Positions 1 to 8,960 are shown, numbered from the stretch's first letter. The stretch: DNA of 29,987 nt from Lachnospiraceae bacterium UBA2860 (GCA_002350625.1 DEFE01000055.1:1-29987), one strand, 5' to 3'. Numbers and translations are program-made. The notes: generated by a model not told the origin, from the letters alone.

Positions 1-215
1 CGCATGGGGATGGAGGTTCATTGCCGGGGCAGCTGGGATCCGGATGCAATGAGCTTTGTGGACAGGAATCTATGCAGGATGCTGCGGAAAGCAGTATCGA
101 AGAAGAAACCGGAGGATTATGAGTCTGGGAAAAAGCACTTATGGAAGCAGGAGACAAAAAGTGTGATTGGACCGACCCGTCATATATTGAACCGATCCTG
201 AAAGCCGTAAGATAA
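1..215 (+). pseudogene. Flavodoxin-like protein, C-terminal part, frameshifted
   Basis: The first frame reads through GSWDPDAMSFVDR and RMLRKAVSKKKPEDYE up to about base 123. It then loses register. From base 126 the +2 frame continues naturally as WEKALMEAGDKKCDWTDPSY and ends at TAA 213-215. The joined sequence resembles the C-terminus of small flavodoxin-domain proteins common in Clostridia, a match from memory. One missing base at about 124-126 explains the shift. The 5' end lies outside the window, so the upstream domain cannot be judged. It is either a decaying gene or a sequencing or assembly error. Without correction the protein would end at 199-201 with an unrelated tail. Confidence 0.55.
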
Positions 216-323
216 AGCGGCGGCATGGCGGGAGCTGCCTGATTCCTGCGGAAGAAAGGAAAGGCAGATCAGAATCAAGCAGCGTATGAGAACTCGGGAT
301 TGACTGTGAAACAGGTGCAGCGT

Positions 324-1058
324 ATGAAAACGATAATGGAAACAGATCAGAAACGAAAGAAATGGCGGTGGATGATACCGGTGTTTGTATTGCTGCTGGC
401 GGCAACGGCATTTCTGATTTATACAGAGCAATATTATCATGCTGACAAATCTGCGTATGACGCATTGGAATCGGATGAAACTGTCGAAGTAATGCAAACG
501 GAATACGGGTGGCTGTTCGACGGTCCTTCTGAGACAGATGCGCTCATCTTTTATCCCGGAGGAAAGGTGGAAGAAACAGCATACGCTCCGCTGCTTCACG
601 ATCTTGCCGGACAGGGCATGGATGCCTGTCTTGTCAAAATGCCGTTTCGGCTGGCTGTTTTTGGGATAAACAAAGCGAATCATGTCATGAAGCAATATGA
701 TTATGAAAACTGGTACATCGGGGGACATTCTCTTGGAGGCGTAATGGCTGCTGCGTATGCCTCGGAACATAGTTCGGAATTGTGTGGTGTCTATATGCTG
801 GCCGCATATCCGGCAAAATCCCTGGATGAGAAGACCACAGCAACCACCATCTACGGATCTGAAGATGGCGTCCTCAATATGGAAAAAATGAGGAACGCAA
901 AACAATATTTACCTGAAGGAAGCAAGGAACACGTTATAAAGGGCGGAAACCACGCACAGTTTGGAAATTACGGAAAACAGGACGGCGATGGGATTGCTGA
1001 CATTTCTCCTGACGAGCAGCAGCACAAAACTGTGGAACTTATTTTGCAGGCCAAATAA
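324..1058 (+). CDS. Membrane-anchored alpha/beta hydrolase
   Basis: The protein has 244 residues from ATG 324. That start follows a weak AGGTG; a TTG at 300 is in frame but has no better site. A basic stretch (KRKKWRW, about 10-16) and a hydrophobic segment (17-33) form an uncleaved signal anchor, so the catalytic domain should lie outside the membrane. The fold is alpha/beta hydrolase: nucleophile elbow GHSLGG with Ser136, acid in GSEDG (Asp181), and His210 in GGNHAQF. It resembles the dienelactone-hydrolase-like Abhydrolase_5 group. The substrate is unknown; an ester or lipid is likely. The glutamine amidotransferase follows 47 bases later and may be co-transcribed. Confidence 0.8.
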   Translation: MKTIMETDQKRKKWRWMIPVFVLLLAATAFLIYTEQYYHADKSAYDALESDETVEVMQTEYGWLFDGPSETDALIFYPGGKVEETAYAPLLHDLAGQGMDACLVKMPFRLAVFGINKANHVMKQYDYENWYIGGHSLGGVMAAAYASEHSSELCGVYMLAAYPAKSLDEKTTATTIYGSEDGVLNMEKMRNAKQYLPEGSKEHVIKGGNHAQFGNYGKQDGDGIADISPDEQQHKTVELILQAK

Positions 1059-1105
1059 TTAGATATAGTTCGCTATAGAGTTGTATGCAGAGGTTGGAGG
1101 GATAT

Positions 1106-1846
1106 ATGAAAGTACATTTTATCCAACAGGACGCATGGGTGCTGCCCGGAGAATATCTTGCCTGGGCAGAACACCATGGATATGATGTGACTGTTACGAA
1201 ATGTTGGAAATATGAGGCTGTGCCAAAGCGTGCCGATGCGGACATGCTGGTTGTTCTGGGCGGTTATCAATGTCCGGCAACTACAAAGGAGGAGTGCAGC
1301 TATTTTGACGCTGAAGGAGAGAAGGATCTGATCCGCAGATATGTGGAAGCCGGAAAAATGGTTGTCGGCGTCTGCCTCGGAGCGCAGCTTGTCGGAGAAG
1401 CGCTGGGCGCTCCTTATGCGCACAGCCCCGAACGGGAAATAGGCCCCGTCGAGGCGAGGCTCACGCCTGAGGGAAAAAACGATCCGTTCTTTGCCTCTTT
1501 TGGAGATACTTTTCTCGCCGGGGAGTGGCATAATGATATGCCCGGCTTGACTAAAGACAGCGTGATTATCGCAGAGAGTGAAGGCTGCCCCCGTCAAATC
1601 GTGCGCTATGGCAAATATGTGTATGGCTTTCAGACGCACATGGAGTTTACGCATGAGATCGTTGCGGCCGGAATTGAAGATGCCGGCGGACGCCTGAATT
1701 GTACAGGGAAATATGTGCAGACGGAAGAGCAATTGCTTGCTTTTGACTATTCCGAGATGAACGCATTGCTGTCGAGTTTTCTTGACACAATGGTTGGAGA
1801 GTACCGCCGCGAACACCGTCCTGCCGTATCGCAGGTGATGAAATAG
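1106..1846 (+). CDS. Class I glutamine amidotransferase (GMP-synthase-like)
   Basis: This 246-residue protein belongs to the stand-alone class I GATase family. The triad is visible: Cys90 in GVCLGAQL, and His178 and Glu180 in GFQTHMEF. Such proteins hydrolyse glutamine, or have been adapted to hydrolyse gamma-glutamyl compounds, and often act in purine or detoxification side reactions. No synthetase domain or partner gene is adjacent, so the acceptor is unknown. ATG 1106 is preferred over an upstream in-frame ATG at 1085 because TGGAGG at 1095-1100 sits 5 bases before it and would lie inside the longer reading frame. Confidence 0.85.
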   Translation: MKVHFIQQDAWVLPGEYLAWAEHHGYDVTVTKCWKYEAVPKRADADMLVVLGGYQCPATTKEECSYFDAEGEKDLIRRYVEAGKMVVGVCLGAQLVGEALGAPYAHSPEREIGPVEARLTPEGKNDPFFASFGDTFLAGEWHNDMPGLTKDSVIIAESEGCPRQIVRYGKYVYGFQTHMEFTHEIVAAGIEDAGGRLNCTGKYVQTEEQLLAFDYSEMNALLSSFLDTMVGEYRREHRPAVSQVMK

Positions 1847-1866
1847 ATGTACCTTGCCGGGCACTA

Positions 1867-2110
1867 TCATCTTGCTATATCAAGCAGCAGATAGCCGTCT
1901 TCCGGCTGCGAGGCGTCCCCGTTCAGCAGGTAGACAGAAGCGGTTACCGACGTATTCAGGTCGCCCGTCATGGCGGAAACATACTGCAGGACACTGTCCG
2001 CTTCCACCGTGAAAATGTTGGCCGCGTAGACCGGGGAGGGGAACAGCGTGGAGCTGATGGTTTCCGCCGGCATACTGTGGATGAGATCGCCGGCTGCGGA
2101 ATCAAGCGGG
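1867..2110 (-). pseudogene. Remnant of a lectin-like domain (cysteine peptidase tail)
   Basis: Read on the minus strand, this contains AANIFTVEADSVLQYVSAM followed by NTSVTASVYLLNGDASQPED and ends at a stop at 1867. The pattern (ANxFT, L..VS, NT....VY, PEDG.LL) is like the lectin-like domain found at the C-terminus of clostridial C1A cysteine peptidases, a match from memory. No peptidase domain precedes it: upstream in this frame the sequence is low-complexity and unrelated, and no ribosome site is seen. I read it as a gene fragment. The 5' limit given is approximate. Confidence 0.35.
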
Positions 2111-2336
2111 TGGATATCACCGGCGCTCTCTTCACTAACGCTTCCCTGCTTACAACGGACACACACCATTCGGCATGCAAACCGCGTTATGCTGCAGGCG
2201 ACAATACATCATACGGAGGAAGACCTGTATGAATGATAACAGCCGCCCTGCTGTTTGCCATGTTCATCGGGCTTGTTCCGTTTTAAGATAAATTAAGATA
2301 AGGGATTCGTTTTCATGCGGAAGGAAGGTATTATCT
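2111..2336. other. Intergenic remnant stretch without a convincing gene
   Basis: Together with the lectin-like remnant, this fills the 490-base gap at 1847-2336. At about 2228-2286 a short plus-strand frame, MITAALLFAMFIGLVPF, reads like the last membrane segment of a lost transporter. It has no upstream continuation. The final bases hold the AAGGAAGG ribosome site (2321-2328) of the next gene. I see no RNA gene or repeat here. Confidence 0.4.
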
Positions 2337-3155
2337 ATGAAAGAAAAGCTATATGCGACGCCTTGCGGAACCATTCATTACTGGGTGAATGACGCACAGT
2401 CAGAAACCGCACTGGTTTTTCTGCCGGGACTGACGGCTGATCACAGGCTGTTTGATAAGCAGATCGAATACTTTGAAGATAAGTGCCGCGTTTTTGTGTG
2501 GGATGCCCCTGAGCACGCCGCATCCCGGCCGTTTTCCCCCTCTTTTGACCTGCGTGATAAAGCCCGGTGGCTTGACGGTATTCTGGAACAGGAGTGTATC
2601 AAAGCTCCGGTTATTATAGGACAATCGATGGGCGGGTATGTCGGTCAGATGTATTCCGAGCTGTTTCCGGATAAATTGAAGGGCTTCATTTCCATCGACT
2701 CTGCGCCGCTGCAAAGGGAGTATGTCAGTGCCGCTGAGATCTGGCTTCTGAAGCGGATGGAACCGGTTTACCGGCATTATCCGTGGAAAGCGCTGCTGAA
2801 ATCCGGGACAAATGGAGTAGCCACTTCGGCATATGGCCGGAGACTCATGCGGGATATGATGATGGTCTATGACGGACATCAGGAATGCTATGCCGGGATT
2901 GCCGGCCATGGATACCGAATGCTGGCTGAAGCCATGGAAGAAGATCTTCCTTACAGGATCAAGTGCCCGGCACTTCTGATCTGCGGAGAGAAAGACCACG
3001 CCGGTTCATGTATCCGTTATAACAAAGCATGGCACAGGAAAACGGGAATCCCGATCAAGTGGATCAAAGGGGCGGGGCATAATTCCAATACAGACGCGCC
3101 GGAAGTCGTAAATAAACTGATAGACGGATTTTTGAAGCGCCGGAAGCTGCTCTGA
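2337..3155 (+). CDS. Alpha/beta hydrolase
   Basis: This 272-residue soluble protein starts at ATG 2337, 8 bases after AAGGAAGG. It has an oxyanion-loop type LPGLTADHR (29-37), the nucleophile elbow GQSMGG with Ser97, the acid Asp220 in CGEKDHAG, and His248 in GAGHNSN. This is the full catalytic set of the MhpC/haloperoxidase-like alpha/beta hydrolases. There is no signal peptide. The substrate cannot be told. The gene stands alone between a decayed region and the phosphorelay operon, whose promoter begins just after its stop. Confidence 0.85.
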   Translation: MKEKLYATPCGTIHYWVNDAQSETALVFLPGLTADHRLFDKQIEYFEDKCRVFVWDAPEHAASRPFSPSFDLRDKARWLDGILEQECIKAPVIIGQSMGGYVGQMYSELFPDKLKGFISIDSAPLQREYVSAAEIWLLKRMEPVYRHYPWKALLKSGTNGVATSAYGRRLMRDMMMVYDGHQECYAGIAGHGYRMLAEAMEEDLPYRIKCPALLICGEKDHAGSCIRYNKAWHRKTGIPIKWIKGAGHNSNTDAPEVVNKLIDGFLKRRKLL

Positions 3156-3163
3156 CCGGATCC

Positions 3164-3192
3164 TTCTCATATGAACCTGCTTCTGATATGAT
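3164..3192 (+). promoter_or_regulatory. Putative sigma-A promoter of the phosphorelay operon
   Basis: TTCTCA (3164-3169) and TATGAT (3187-3192) are separated by 17 bases, 28 bases before the HD-GYP start codon. The -10 box is good and the -35 box is fair. Confidence 0.45.
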
Positions 3193-3219
3193 AAAAAATA
3201 TACAGAAAGGCATAAAGTT

Positions 3220-4227
3220 ATGAGAGACAGGGTAGTTGTTGTTGACGATGACATCATGAGTCTGAAGCTCGTAAACAGGATCTTCGACAAAGCCGGTATG
3301 GAAGGCATATATCTTCGCTCCGGCAAAGACCTGTCCGCTTTTTTGGAAGAGGGCAGTCTGCCGGATCTGTTCCTGCTGGATGTGCATATGCCGGATGCAA
3401 ACGGATTCGATCTTTTGAAGCGGATCCAGGCAGACCCGGTTTTTTGCACTGTTCCTGTTGTTTTCCTGACGGGAGATGAGGATGTCAAAACAGAAACTGA
3501 AGGACTGCACGCGGGTGCCGCCGACTTTATACGCAAACCGTTTGCAGCCGAGGTGCTTTTGAAGAGGGTGCGCAATACCATAGAGCTGAAGCGGCTGCAC
3601 AACGATATGGAGCAGGAAATCCGCGTCAAGACTGAGAAATTGTCACGTGCGTATCTCCAGATCGTGCAGGCTCTGGCCGCTTCCGTAGACGCGAAGGACC
3701 GTTATACGCACGGCCACTCTTCCCGCGTGGCGTCGTATTCCCGGGAGATCGCCAGAAGGCTGGGGTACAGCAAAACACAGCAGGATACCATATACATGAT
3801 GGGCCTTCTGCATGATGTGGGAAAGATCGGGATCCAGGACGCGATCATAAACAAGAAAGGGCGTCTTACGGATGAGGAATATGCCGCGATTAAGACGCAT
3901 CCGTCAGTCGGCTCGGAGATCCTGAAAAACATATCGGATTTTCCGGAGCTGATGGTTGGCGCAAGATGGCATCATGAAAGATATGACGGCCGCGGCTACC
4001 CGGACGGCCTCAGCGGGGAAGAGATCCCGGAGACTGCGAGGATTATTGCCGTCGCGGATACCTACGATGCCATGACGAGCAACCGGAGCTATCGCGGCGC
4101 GATGCCGCAGGAGAAGGTCCGTCAGGAAATTGCGCGGTGCAGCGGCAGCCAGTTTGATCCGCGGTTTGCTGAGATCATGCTTCAGATGATCGATGAAGAC
4201 ACACAATACCGGATGAGGGAGGACTGA
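3220..4227 (+). CDS. Response regulator with HD-GYP domain (c-di-GMP phosphodiesterase)
   Basis: This 335-residue protein is RpfG-like. Residues 1-125 form a receiver domain with acidic Asp10/Asp11, phospho-acceptor Asp54 in FLLDVHMPD, Thr84 and Lys106. A short coiled linker (128-150) leads to an HD-GYP domain: HGHSSRV at 164-170, LLHDVGK at 196-202, HHERYDGRGYP at 251-261, and ADTYDAM. All metal and GYP residues are present, so hydrolysis of c-di-GMP to pGpG or GMP is expected, gated by phosphorylation of Asp54. The ribosome site AGAAAGG lies 9 bases before ATG. The HPt gene begins 2 bases after the stop, so this is the output arm of the adjoining relay. Confidence 0.93.
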   Translation: MRDRVVVVDDDIMSLKLVNRIFDKAGMEGIYLRSGKDLSAFLEEGSLPDLFLLDVHMPDANGFDLLKRIQADPVFCTVPVVFLTGDEDVKTETEGLHAGAADFIRKPFAAEVLLKRVRNTIELKRLHNDMEQEIRVKTEKLSRAYLQIVQALAASVDAKDRYTHGHSSRVASYSREIARRLGYSKTQQDTIYMMGLLHDVGKIGIQDAIINKKGRLTDEEYAAIKTHPSVGSEILKNISDFPELMVGARWHHERYDGRGYPDGLSGEEIPETARIIAVADTYDAMTSNRSYRGAMPQEKVRQEIARCSGSQFDPRFAEIMLQMIDEDTQYRMRED

Positions 4228-4229
4228 TC

Positions 4230-4607
4230 ATGCTCGACATGGAAGCACTGGAAAGCGCCGGCATAGATACGGAAGAAGGAATCGCTTACTGTGCAGATGA
4301 TCCGGAATTCTACGAGGAAATGATCCTTGAGTTTCTGAAGGAGAGCGAGGGAAGAATATCTGACCTGGAGCGTTATTATACAGGCCGCGACTGGCACGGC
4401 TACACTGTCTGTGCGCATTCTGTAAAGAGTACGTCCCGGATGATCGGGGCGGCAAAACTGTCGGAAAACGCCAGAATCATGGAGATGGCAGGCAGGGAAG
4501 AAAACGAGGACATGATCCCGGCCGGACATATGCATCTTCTGGAAGCGTATCGGCATCTGGTGGAAAAACTTCGCGCGGCCGTCGCAGCTGAGGGGGAATT
4601 CGCATGA
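4230..4607 (+). CDS. HPt phosphotransfer protein
   Basis: The 125-residue, all-helical protein carries the HPt signature CAHSVKSTSRMIGA, with His63 as the phospho-site. Free HPt proteins carry phosphate from the receiver of a hybrid kinase to the receiver of an output protein. Here both partners flank it: the start is 2 bases after the HD-GYP stop, with GGGAGGA as ribosome site. Its stop overlaps the kinase start in an ATGA (4604-4607), a sign of translational coupling. It is unlikely to be anything else. Confidence 0.9.
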   Translation: MLDMEALESAGIDTEEGIAYCADDPEFYEEMILEFLKESEGRISDLERYYTGRDWHGYTVCAHSVKSTSRMIGAAKLSENARIMEMAGREENEDMIPAGHMHLLEAYRHLVEKLRAAVAAEGEFA

Positions 4608-6352
4608 GGAGTGTTGTCAGGCATATCCTTGATCCGGAGATCCATCTGCGGGAGAGGCTGTTCCAGCTGCTTTCCACGATCGCGCTGGCGGAATACCTGG
4701 TCGTGACGGTCTACAATCTGGTGATCGGCAGCAGCGTATTCCAGGTGATGACCATGCTCGCCGGGATGTTCTTGTTCGTGGGAACGGTTGCGTTTACATT
4801 CCGCTCCGGCCATATGAGAGTAGGAACCGTTATCTCGGGACTTCTGTATTTCCTTATCTATCCGCTGACTTTTTTCTCCTCCGGAGGGATGTACGGAGGA
4901 GCGCCTGTCGTCTTTACCTTTGCGCTCGTCTATGTATTCCTGGTCACAGAGAAATGGGAAAGAGCAGTTGTGCTTGCAGCCTGCATTTTGGGCAGCGGCG
5001 CCTGCTATCTCTTCGCTTACCTGCATCCGGAGAAGCTGACAAGGCATACTGTTCCGGAAGAACATATAGAGTCATTTCTGGCGATCCTCCTCGTTGTACT
5101 GCTCCTTTGCATGCTCTTTACTTTCGTCACGGAGGTCTACAAGACCGAGAACCGCATCGTGCAGCGGCAGAAGAAGGAGATTGAGGATCTTCATCAGGTG
5201 CAGAAGCGCTTCTTTTCCAGTATGAGCCATGAGATCCGGACGCCGGTCAACGCGATCATCGGACTAAACGAAATGACTCTGCGGGAGGATGTCTCCGATG
5301 AGGTCAGGGAAAATGCCAGGAATATCGAAGCAGCCAGCCGTACTTTACTGCATACGATCAATGAAATACTTGATATGTCCAGGCTTGAGACCGGAGGCAT
5401 GGAGATTCGAAAGGTCGATTACCGTACGGTTTCCATGCTCTCAGATATCGTGAATATGATCTGGATGCGGGCCCAGGAAAAAGGACTTGAGTTTATCATC
5501 CGTGTGGATCCTGCCCTCCCTGTGGTACTGCGGGGAGATGAGGTCCGCATCCGGCAGGTCCTTTTGAACGTCATCTCCAATGCGGTGAAATATACGCATA
5601 AGGGCTCCGTTTCTCTCTCGCTGTCGGGAATGACAGATGAGAACGGAGCGTTCTGCGTGATCTATGATGTTACGGATACCGGGATCGGGATCCGGGAGGA
5701 AAATATCCCATACCTGTTTGACGCATTTCAGCGGATGGATGAAGAACATACACATGCCATAGAGGGAACAGGACTGGGACTTTCGATCGTAAAGCAGCTG
5801 CTGGACCTTATGGAAGGCTCCGTAACCGTGACAAGTGAATATGGAAAAGGATCCTCTTTCCGCATATCCATTCCACAGGAGATTGTGGACGGAACGCCTG
5901 TGGGCGAGGTTGATCTGAAGAGGAGCGATCCGCGGACGACTGCGCGCTATGAAAGCGCGATCTCAGTGTCTGACGTGAAGATCCTTGCCGTGGATGATAC
6001 CACGATGAATCTGATGGTTGTAAAGAAGCTGCTCCGGGATACCGGGATAACGGTTGATACGGCATCAAGCGGCATGGAGGCACTGCAAAAAACGAAAGAG
6101 ACTTGCTATGATCTGATCCTGATGGATCATCAGATGCCCGGGATGGATGGCGTGGAATGCATGCATCGGATCAAGGACCAGGAAAACGGGCTGTGCAGGG
6201 AAAGTAAGATGGTCTGCCTGACCGCAAATGTCGGACAGGACATGGAAACATACTACCGGCAGGAAGGCTTTGACAGCTATCTGATCAAGCCGATCAGGGG
6301 AATCACACTAGAGAATGAGATTGCCCGCCTGCTTCCGGACAAACATCGGTGA
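4604..6352 (+). CDS. Hybrid histidine kinase (membrane sensor, kinase, receiver)
   Basis: The protein has 582 residues. Residues 22-175 hold about five to six hydrophobic segments and no large extracellular loop, so the signal is probably sensed in or near the membrane. A coiled stretch (180-200) precedes the HisKA motif SHEIRTP (His209), the N box NVISNAVKYT (322-331), G1 box DTGIGI (358-363) and G2 box GTGLGLSIVK (388-397). A C-terminal receiver (about 458-578) has Asp464/465, phospho-acceptor Asp508 in LMDHQMPGMDG and Lys562. The order of transfer would be His209, Asp508, the HPt His63, then Asp54 of the HD-GYP protein. The signal is unknown. Confidence 0.92.
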   Translation: MRSVVRHILDPEIHLRERLFQLLSTIALAEYLVVTVYNLVIGSSVFQVMTMLAGMFLFVGTVAFTFRSGHMRVGTVISGLLYFLIYPLTFFSSGGMYGGAPVVFTFALVYVFLVTEKWERAVVLAACILGSGACYLFAYLHPEKLTRHTVPEEHIESFLAILLVVLLLCMLFTFVTEVYKTENRIVQRQKKEIEDLHQVQKRFFSSMSHEIRTPVNAIIGLNEMTLREDVSDEVRENARNIEAASRTLLHTINEILDMSRLETGGMEIRKVDYRTVSMLSDIVNMIWMRAQEKGLEFIIRVDPALPVVLRGDEVRIRQVLLNVISNAVKYTHKGSVSLSLSGMTDENGAFCVIYDVTDTGIGIREENIPYLFDAFQRMDEEHTHAIEGTGLGLSIVKQLLDLMEGSVTVTSEYGKGSSFRISIPQEIVDGTPVGEVDLKRSDPRTTARYESAISVSDVKILAVDDTTMNLMVVKKLLRDTGITVDTASSGMEALQKTKETCYDLILMDHQMPGMDGVECMHRIKDQENGLCRESKMVCLTANVGQDMETYYRQEGFDSYLIKPIRGITLENEIARLLPDKHR

Positions 6353-6362
6353 TGTGTCCGGA
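6334..6362 (+). terminator. Hairpin across the end of the kinase gene
   Basis: TCCGGAC (6334-6340) pairs with GTCCGGA (6356-6362), and an inner ACATC/GATGT extends the stem around a GGT loop. The hairpin contains the kinase stop codon. There is no U-tract, so it may protect the 3' end or attenuate rather than terminate. Confidence 0.35.
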
Positions 6363-6426
6363 TCCTCGGGATTAAGCAACAAGGAACGGCGCATCCCGGG
6401 GCCGAAGGGATGAAAGGAGACTGCGT

Positions 6427-7455
6427 ATGGTGAAAAATGTCGCTGTTGTGAGCTTGTCAAGAGGAACGATCGGAGAGCCATTTGCTAAGCATGAATTGGA
6501 AATAGGCGTAAAGAGGCTGGAAGATTTTGGCCTGCAGGTCAGGTTTATGCCCCATGCGCTTAAGGGAATCGAATATGTGAAAAATCATCCGGAAGACAGG
6601 GCGTCTGATTTGCTGGAGGCTTTCAGAGATCCGGATATTGAGATGATTCTTTGCGCGATCGGGGGAGATGATACCTATCGCCTCCTGCCGTATCTGTTTG
6701 GGAACGATGAACTTAAAAATGCTGTGAACAGTAAAATCTTTCTGGGCTTCTCCGACACGACCATAAATCATTTTATGCTTCACAAGCTGGGGATAAAGAC
6801 ATTTTACGGCCAGTCATTTCTGGCAGATATCTGCGAGCTTGACCATGAAATGCTGCCATATACGAGAAGGTATTTTGAAGAATTGATCGGCACAGGGAAA
6901 ATCGCGGAAATACGCCCAAGTGATATCTGGTATGACGAACGAAAGGAATTCGGAGCAGAGCAGATCGGCATTCCCAGGGTAAGCCACGTCAATACGGGCT
7001 ATGAATTATTACAGGGGAAACCGTTATTCAGCGGCAGGATTCTCGGAGGATGTATTGATTCGATCTATGATATCTTCGATAACGGCAGATATGAGGATTC
7101 TGTCTCTCTTTGCAGGAAGTATTCACTTTTCCCGGCCGTAGAGGACTGGGGCGGAAGAATTCTTCTTCTTGAGACAAGTGAAGAAAAGCCGGAGCCTGAG
7201 CTGTACAGAAAAATGCTTCAGGCATTGAAGGAATATGGCGTATTTGATGTGATATCCGGCGTCCTTGTGGGCAAGCCGATGGATGAAACCTATTACGAAG
7301 AATATAAGAAAATACTGATCGAGGTCATTGATGATCCGAAAGTACCGGTTGTTTACAATGTCAATATAGGACATGCGACGCCGAGGTGCATCATACCCTT
7401 CGGTATCGAAGCAACTGTCGATATAGAAGGTCAGGTCATTCGATTTGGGAAATGA
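6427..7455 (+). CDS. LD-carboxypeptidase, S66 family (MccF-like)
   Basis: The 342-residue protein matches the S66 serine peptidases. These trim the terminal D-residue from murein tetrapeptides (LdcA), or cleave microcin C-like peptidyl nucleotides (MccF). The triad is visible: Ser109 in LGFSDTT, Glu249 in LLLETSEE, and His316 in NIGHATPR. There is no signal peptide, so it acts in the cytosol on recycled or imported compounds. The length and the split N-terminal/C-terminal domain layout fit MccF-like members better than short LdcA forms. AAAGGAG at 6413-6419 lies 7 bases before ATG. It is transcribed alone between two hairpins. Confidence 0.88.
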   Translation: MVKNVAVVSLSRGTIGEPFAKHELEIGVKRLEDFGLQVRFMPHALKGIEYVKNHPEDRASDLLEAFRDPDIEMILCAIGGDDTYRLLPYLFGNDELKNAVNSKIFLGFSDTTINHFMLHKLGIKTFYGQSFLADICELDHEMLPYTRRYFEELIGTGKIAEIRPSDIWYDERKEFGAEQIGIPRVSHVNTGYELLQGKPLFSGRILGGCIDSIYDIFDNGRYEDSVSLCRKYSLFPAVEDWGGRILLLETSEEKPEPELYRKMLQALKEYGVFDVISGVLVGKPMDETYYEEYKKILIEVIDDPKVPVVYNVNIGHATPRCIIPFGIEATVDIEGQVIRFGK

Positions 7456-7590
7456 TCGTTCCCAAACAACGCATACGATACGTACAAAGTGAAAACACCT
7501 GAAGAATATCTGGAGATGCGCAGAAAAGTCGGATGTGATAGTTGATGAAGAATATCGAGGTGTAATTCCTTAAAAAAGAAATAGAATGAA
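7456..7590. other. Intergenic stretch with a short orphan reading frame
   Basis: The start of the 295-base gap between the peptidase and the permease. A short open stretch at about 7470-7545 reads YDTYKVKTPEEYLEMRRKVG in one plus frame. It has the look of a coding remnant, but I do not recognise it. I see nothing else here before the terminator at 7595. Confidence 0.3.
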
Positions 7591-7594
7591 TATG

Positions 7595-7636
7595 CTCCCG
7601 GCTACTGGTATAATGTGCCTGTGCCGGGAGTTTTTT
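7595..7636 (+). terminator. Rho-independent terminator after the LD-carboxypeptidase
   Basis: CTCCCGGC (7595-7602) pairs perfectly with GCCGGGAG (7623-7630) across a 20-base loop, followed by six T residues (7631-7636). It closes the LD-carboxypeptidase transcript 140 bases after its stop. Confidence 0.8.
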
Positions 7637-7750
7637 CATAACCGGATGCCGACAGCTGCAATACAATCGAAAAGACAAAACCGGAACAGCACTCTTGCCG
7701 TACATCTTGATAAGGTGACAGGATCACCGCTTTATATGTAATGGAGTTAT

Positions 7751-8929
7751 ATGCCTGACTATCAGAAAACAAAAACAGCGTGCTATTTAGGATTTATCAC
7801 GCAGGCGATTGCGGCTAATTTCGCGCCGCTGTTATTCCTGAAATTTCATAAAGATTATGGGATATCGCTGGGAAACATAGCGCTGATTTCCACGTTTTAT
7901 TTTTTTACTCAATTGCTGATCGATCTTTTCTGCGCAAAGTTTGTAGACAGGATCGGGTACAGGGTTTCCATCGTGGTATCTGAAGTCTGTTCGGCGATCG
8001 GACTGATCGGACTTGCTTTTCTGCCGGATCTTCTGCCGGATGCATTTGCGGGAATTCTTATCAGCGTAACGATATATGCAGTGGGGTGCGGGCTTATTGA
8101 AGTATTGGCAAGTCCTATCATTGAGGCGTGCCCGTTTGAAAACAAGGAAGCAACCATGAGCCTTCTGCATTCCTTCTACTGTTGGGGAACGGTTGGAACG
8201 ATCGTCATCTCAACGGTATTCTTTGCCGTCTTCGGCATGGACAGCTGGAGATGGCTTGCTGTGATCTGGGCCTTGATCCCGGCAGTAAACATATACAACT
8301 TTGCAACCTGTCCCATCGTTCCGATCGTCGAAGAAGGACAGGGAATGGGAATCAGACAGCTCGGCAGAAAATCTCTTTTCTGGGTTTCCATCTGTCTTAT
8401 GGTCTGTGCCGGTGCATCGGAGCTCGCAATGGCACAATGGGCGTCGGCTTATGCCGAGGCCGCGCTGGGATTATCCAAGACGGCCGGTGATCTTCTGGGG
8501 CCGTGTATGTTTGCTGTTACGATGGGGATCAGCCGCGTTATATACAGCAGGTATGGAGATAAACTGAATCTGATACGATTCATGATGGGATCAGGCGCAT
8601 TATGCGTTGCCTGTTATCTGATGGCCTCGCTCTCATCGAATCCTGTCATCGGATTGATCGGATGTGTATTATGCGGCTTTTCCGTCGGAATCATGTGGCC
8701 GGGAACGATAAGCATATCGTCGAAAAAGTTCCCTACAGGAGGAACGGCGATGTTTGCACTGCTCGCAATGGCAGGTGATCTTGGAGGCAGTATAGGGCCT
8801 GCGATTGTCGGAAGGGTTACGGACTATGCCGGAGATAATATCAGAGCGGGCATGGGCGTGGGACTTATTTTCCCGCTGGTGCTGATGATTATGCTGATGA
8901 TCATGGGCAGGAATCAAAAGAGCCGGTGA
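7751..8929 (+). CDS. Major facilitator superfamily permease
   Basis: This 392-residue polytopic protein has twelve predicted hydrophobic segments in two halves. The N-half loop between segments 2 and 3 carries the MFS signature region (AKFVDRIGYRVS), and the mirrored loop in the C-half reads SRYGDKLNLI. It looks like the fucose permease/FHS-like sugar branch of MFS (length about 390, FAGILISVTIYAVGCGLIEV in segment 4). The substrate cannot be set from sequence. TGGAG (7742-7746) is a weak ribosome site close to ATG. A separate promoter is likely because a strong terminator lies upstream. Confidence 0.85.
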   Translation: MPDYQKTKTACYLGFITQAIAANFAPLLFLKFHKDYGISLGNIALISTFYFFTQLLIDLFCAKFVDRIGYRVSIVVSEVCSAIGLIGLAFLPDLLPDAFAGILISVTIYAVGCGLIEVLASPIIEACPFENKEATMSLLHSFYCWGTVGTIVISTVFFAVFGMDSWRWLAVIWALIPAVNIYNFATCPIVPIVEEGQGMGIRQLGRKSLFWVSICLMVCAGASELAMAQWASAYAEAALGLSKTAGDLLGPCMFAVTMGISRVIYSRYGDKLNLIRFMMGSGALCVACYLMASLSSNPVIGLIGCVLCGFSVGIMWPGTISISSKKFPTGGTAMFALLAMAGDLGGSIGPAIVGRVTDYAGDNIRAGMGVGLIFPLVLMIMLMIMGRNQKSR

Positions 8930-8960
8930 GGCAGCTGTCACAGAGGACCTCAGAGAGAAC

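Noticed and set aside
7714..7728. Hairpin GGTGA/TCACC before the permease gene as a riboswitch
   Set aside because: It is a single 5-bp stem with no conserved aptamer pattern.
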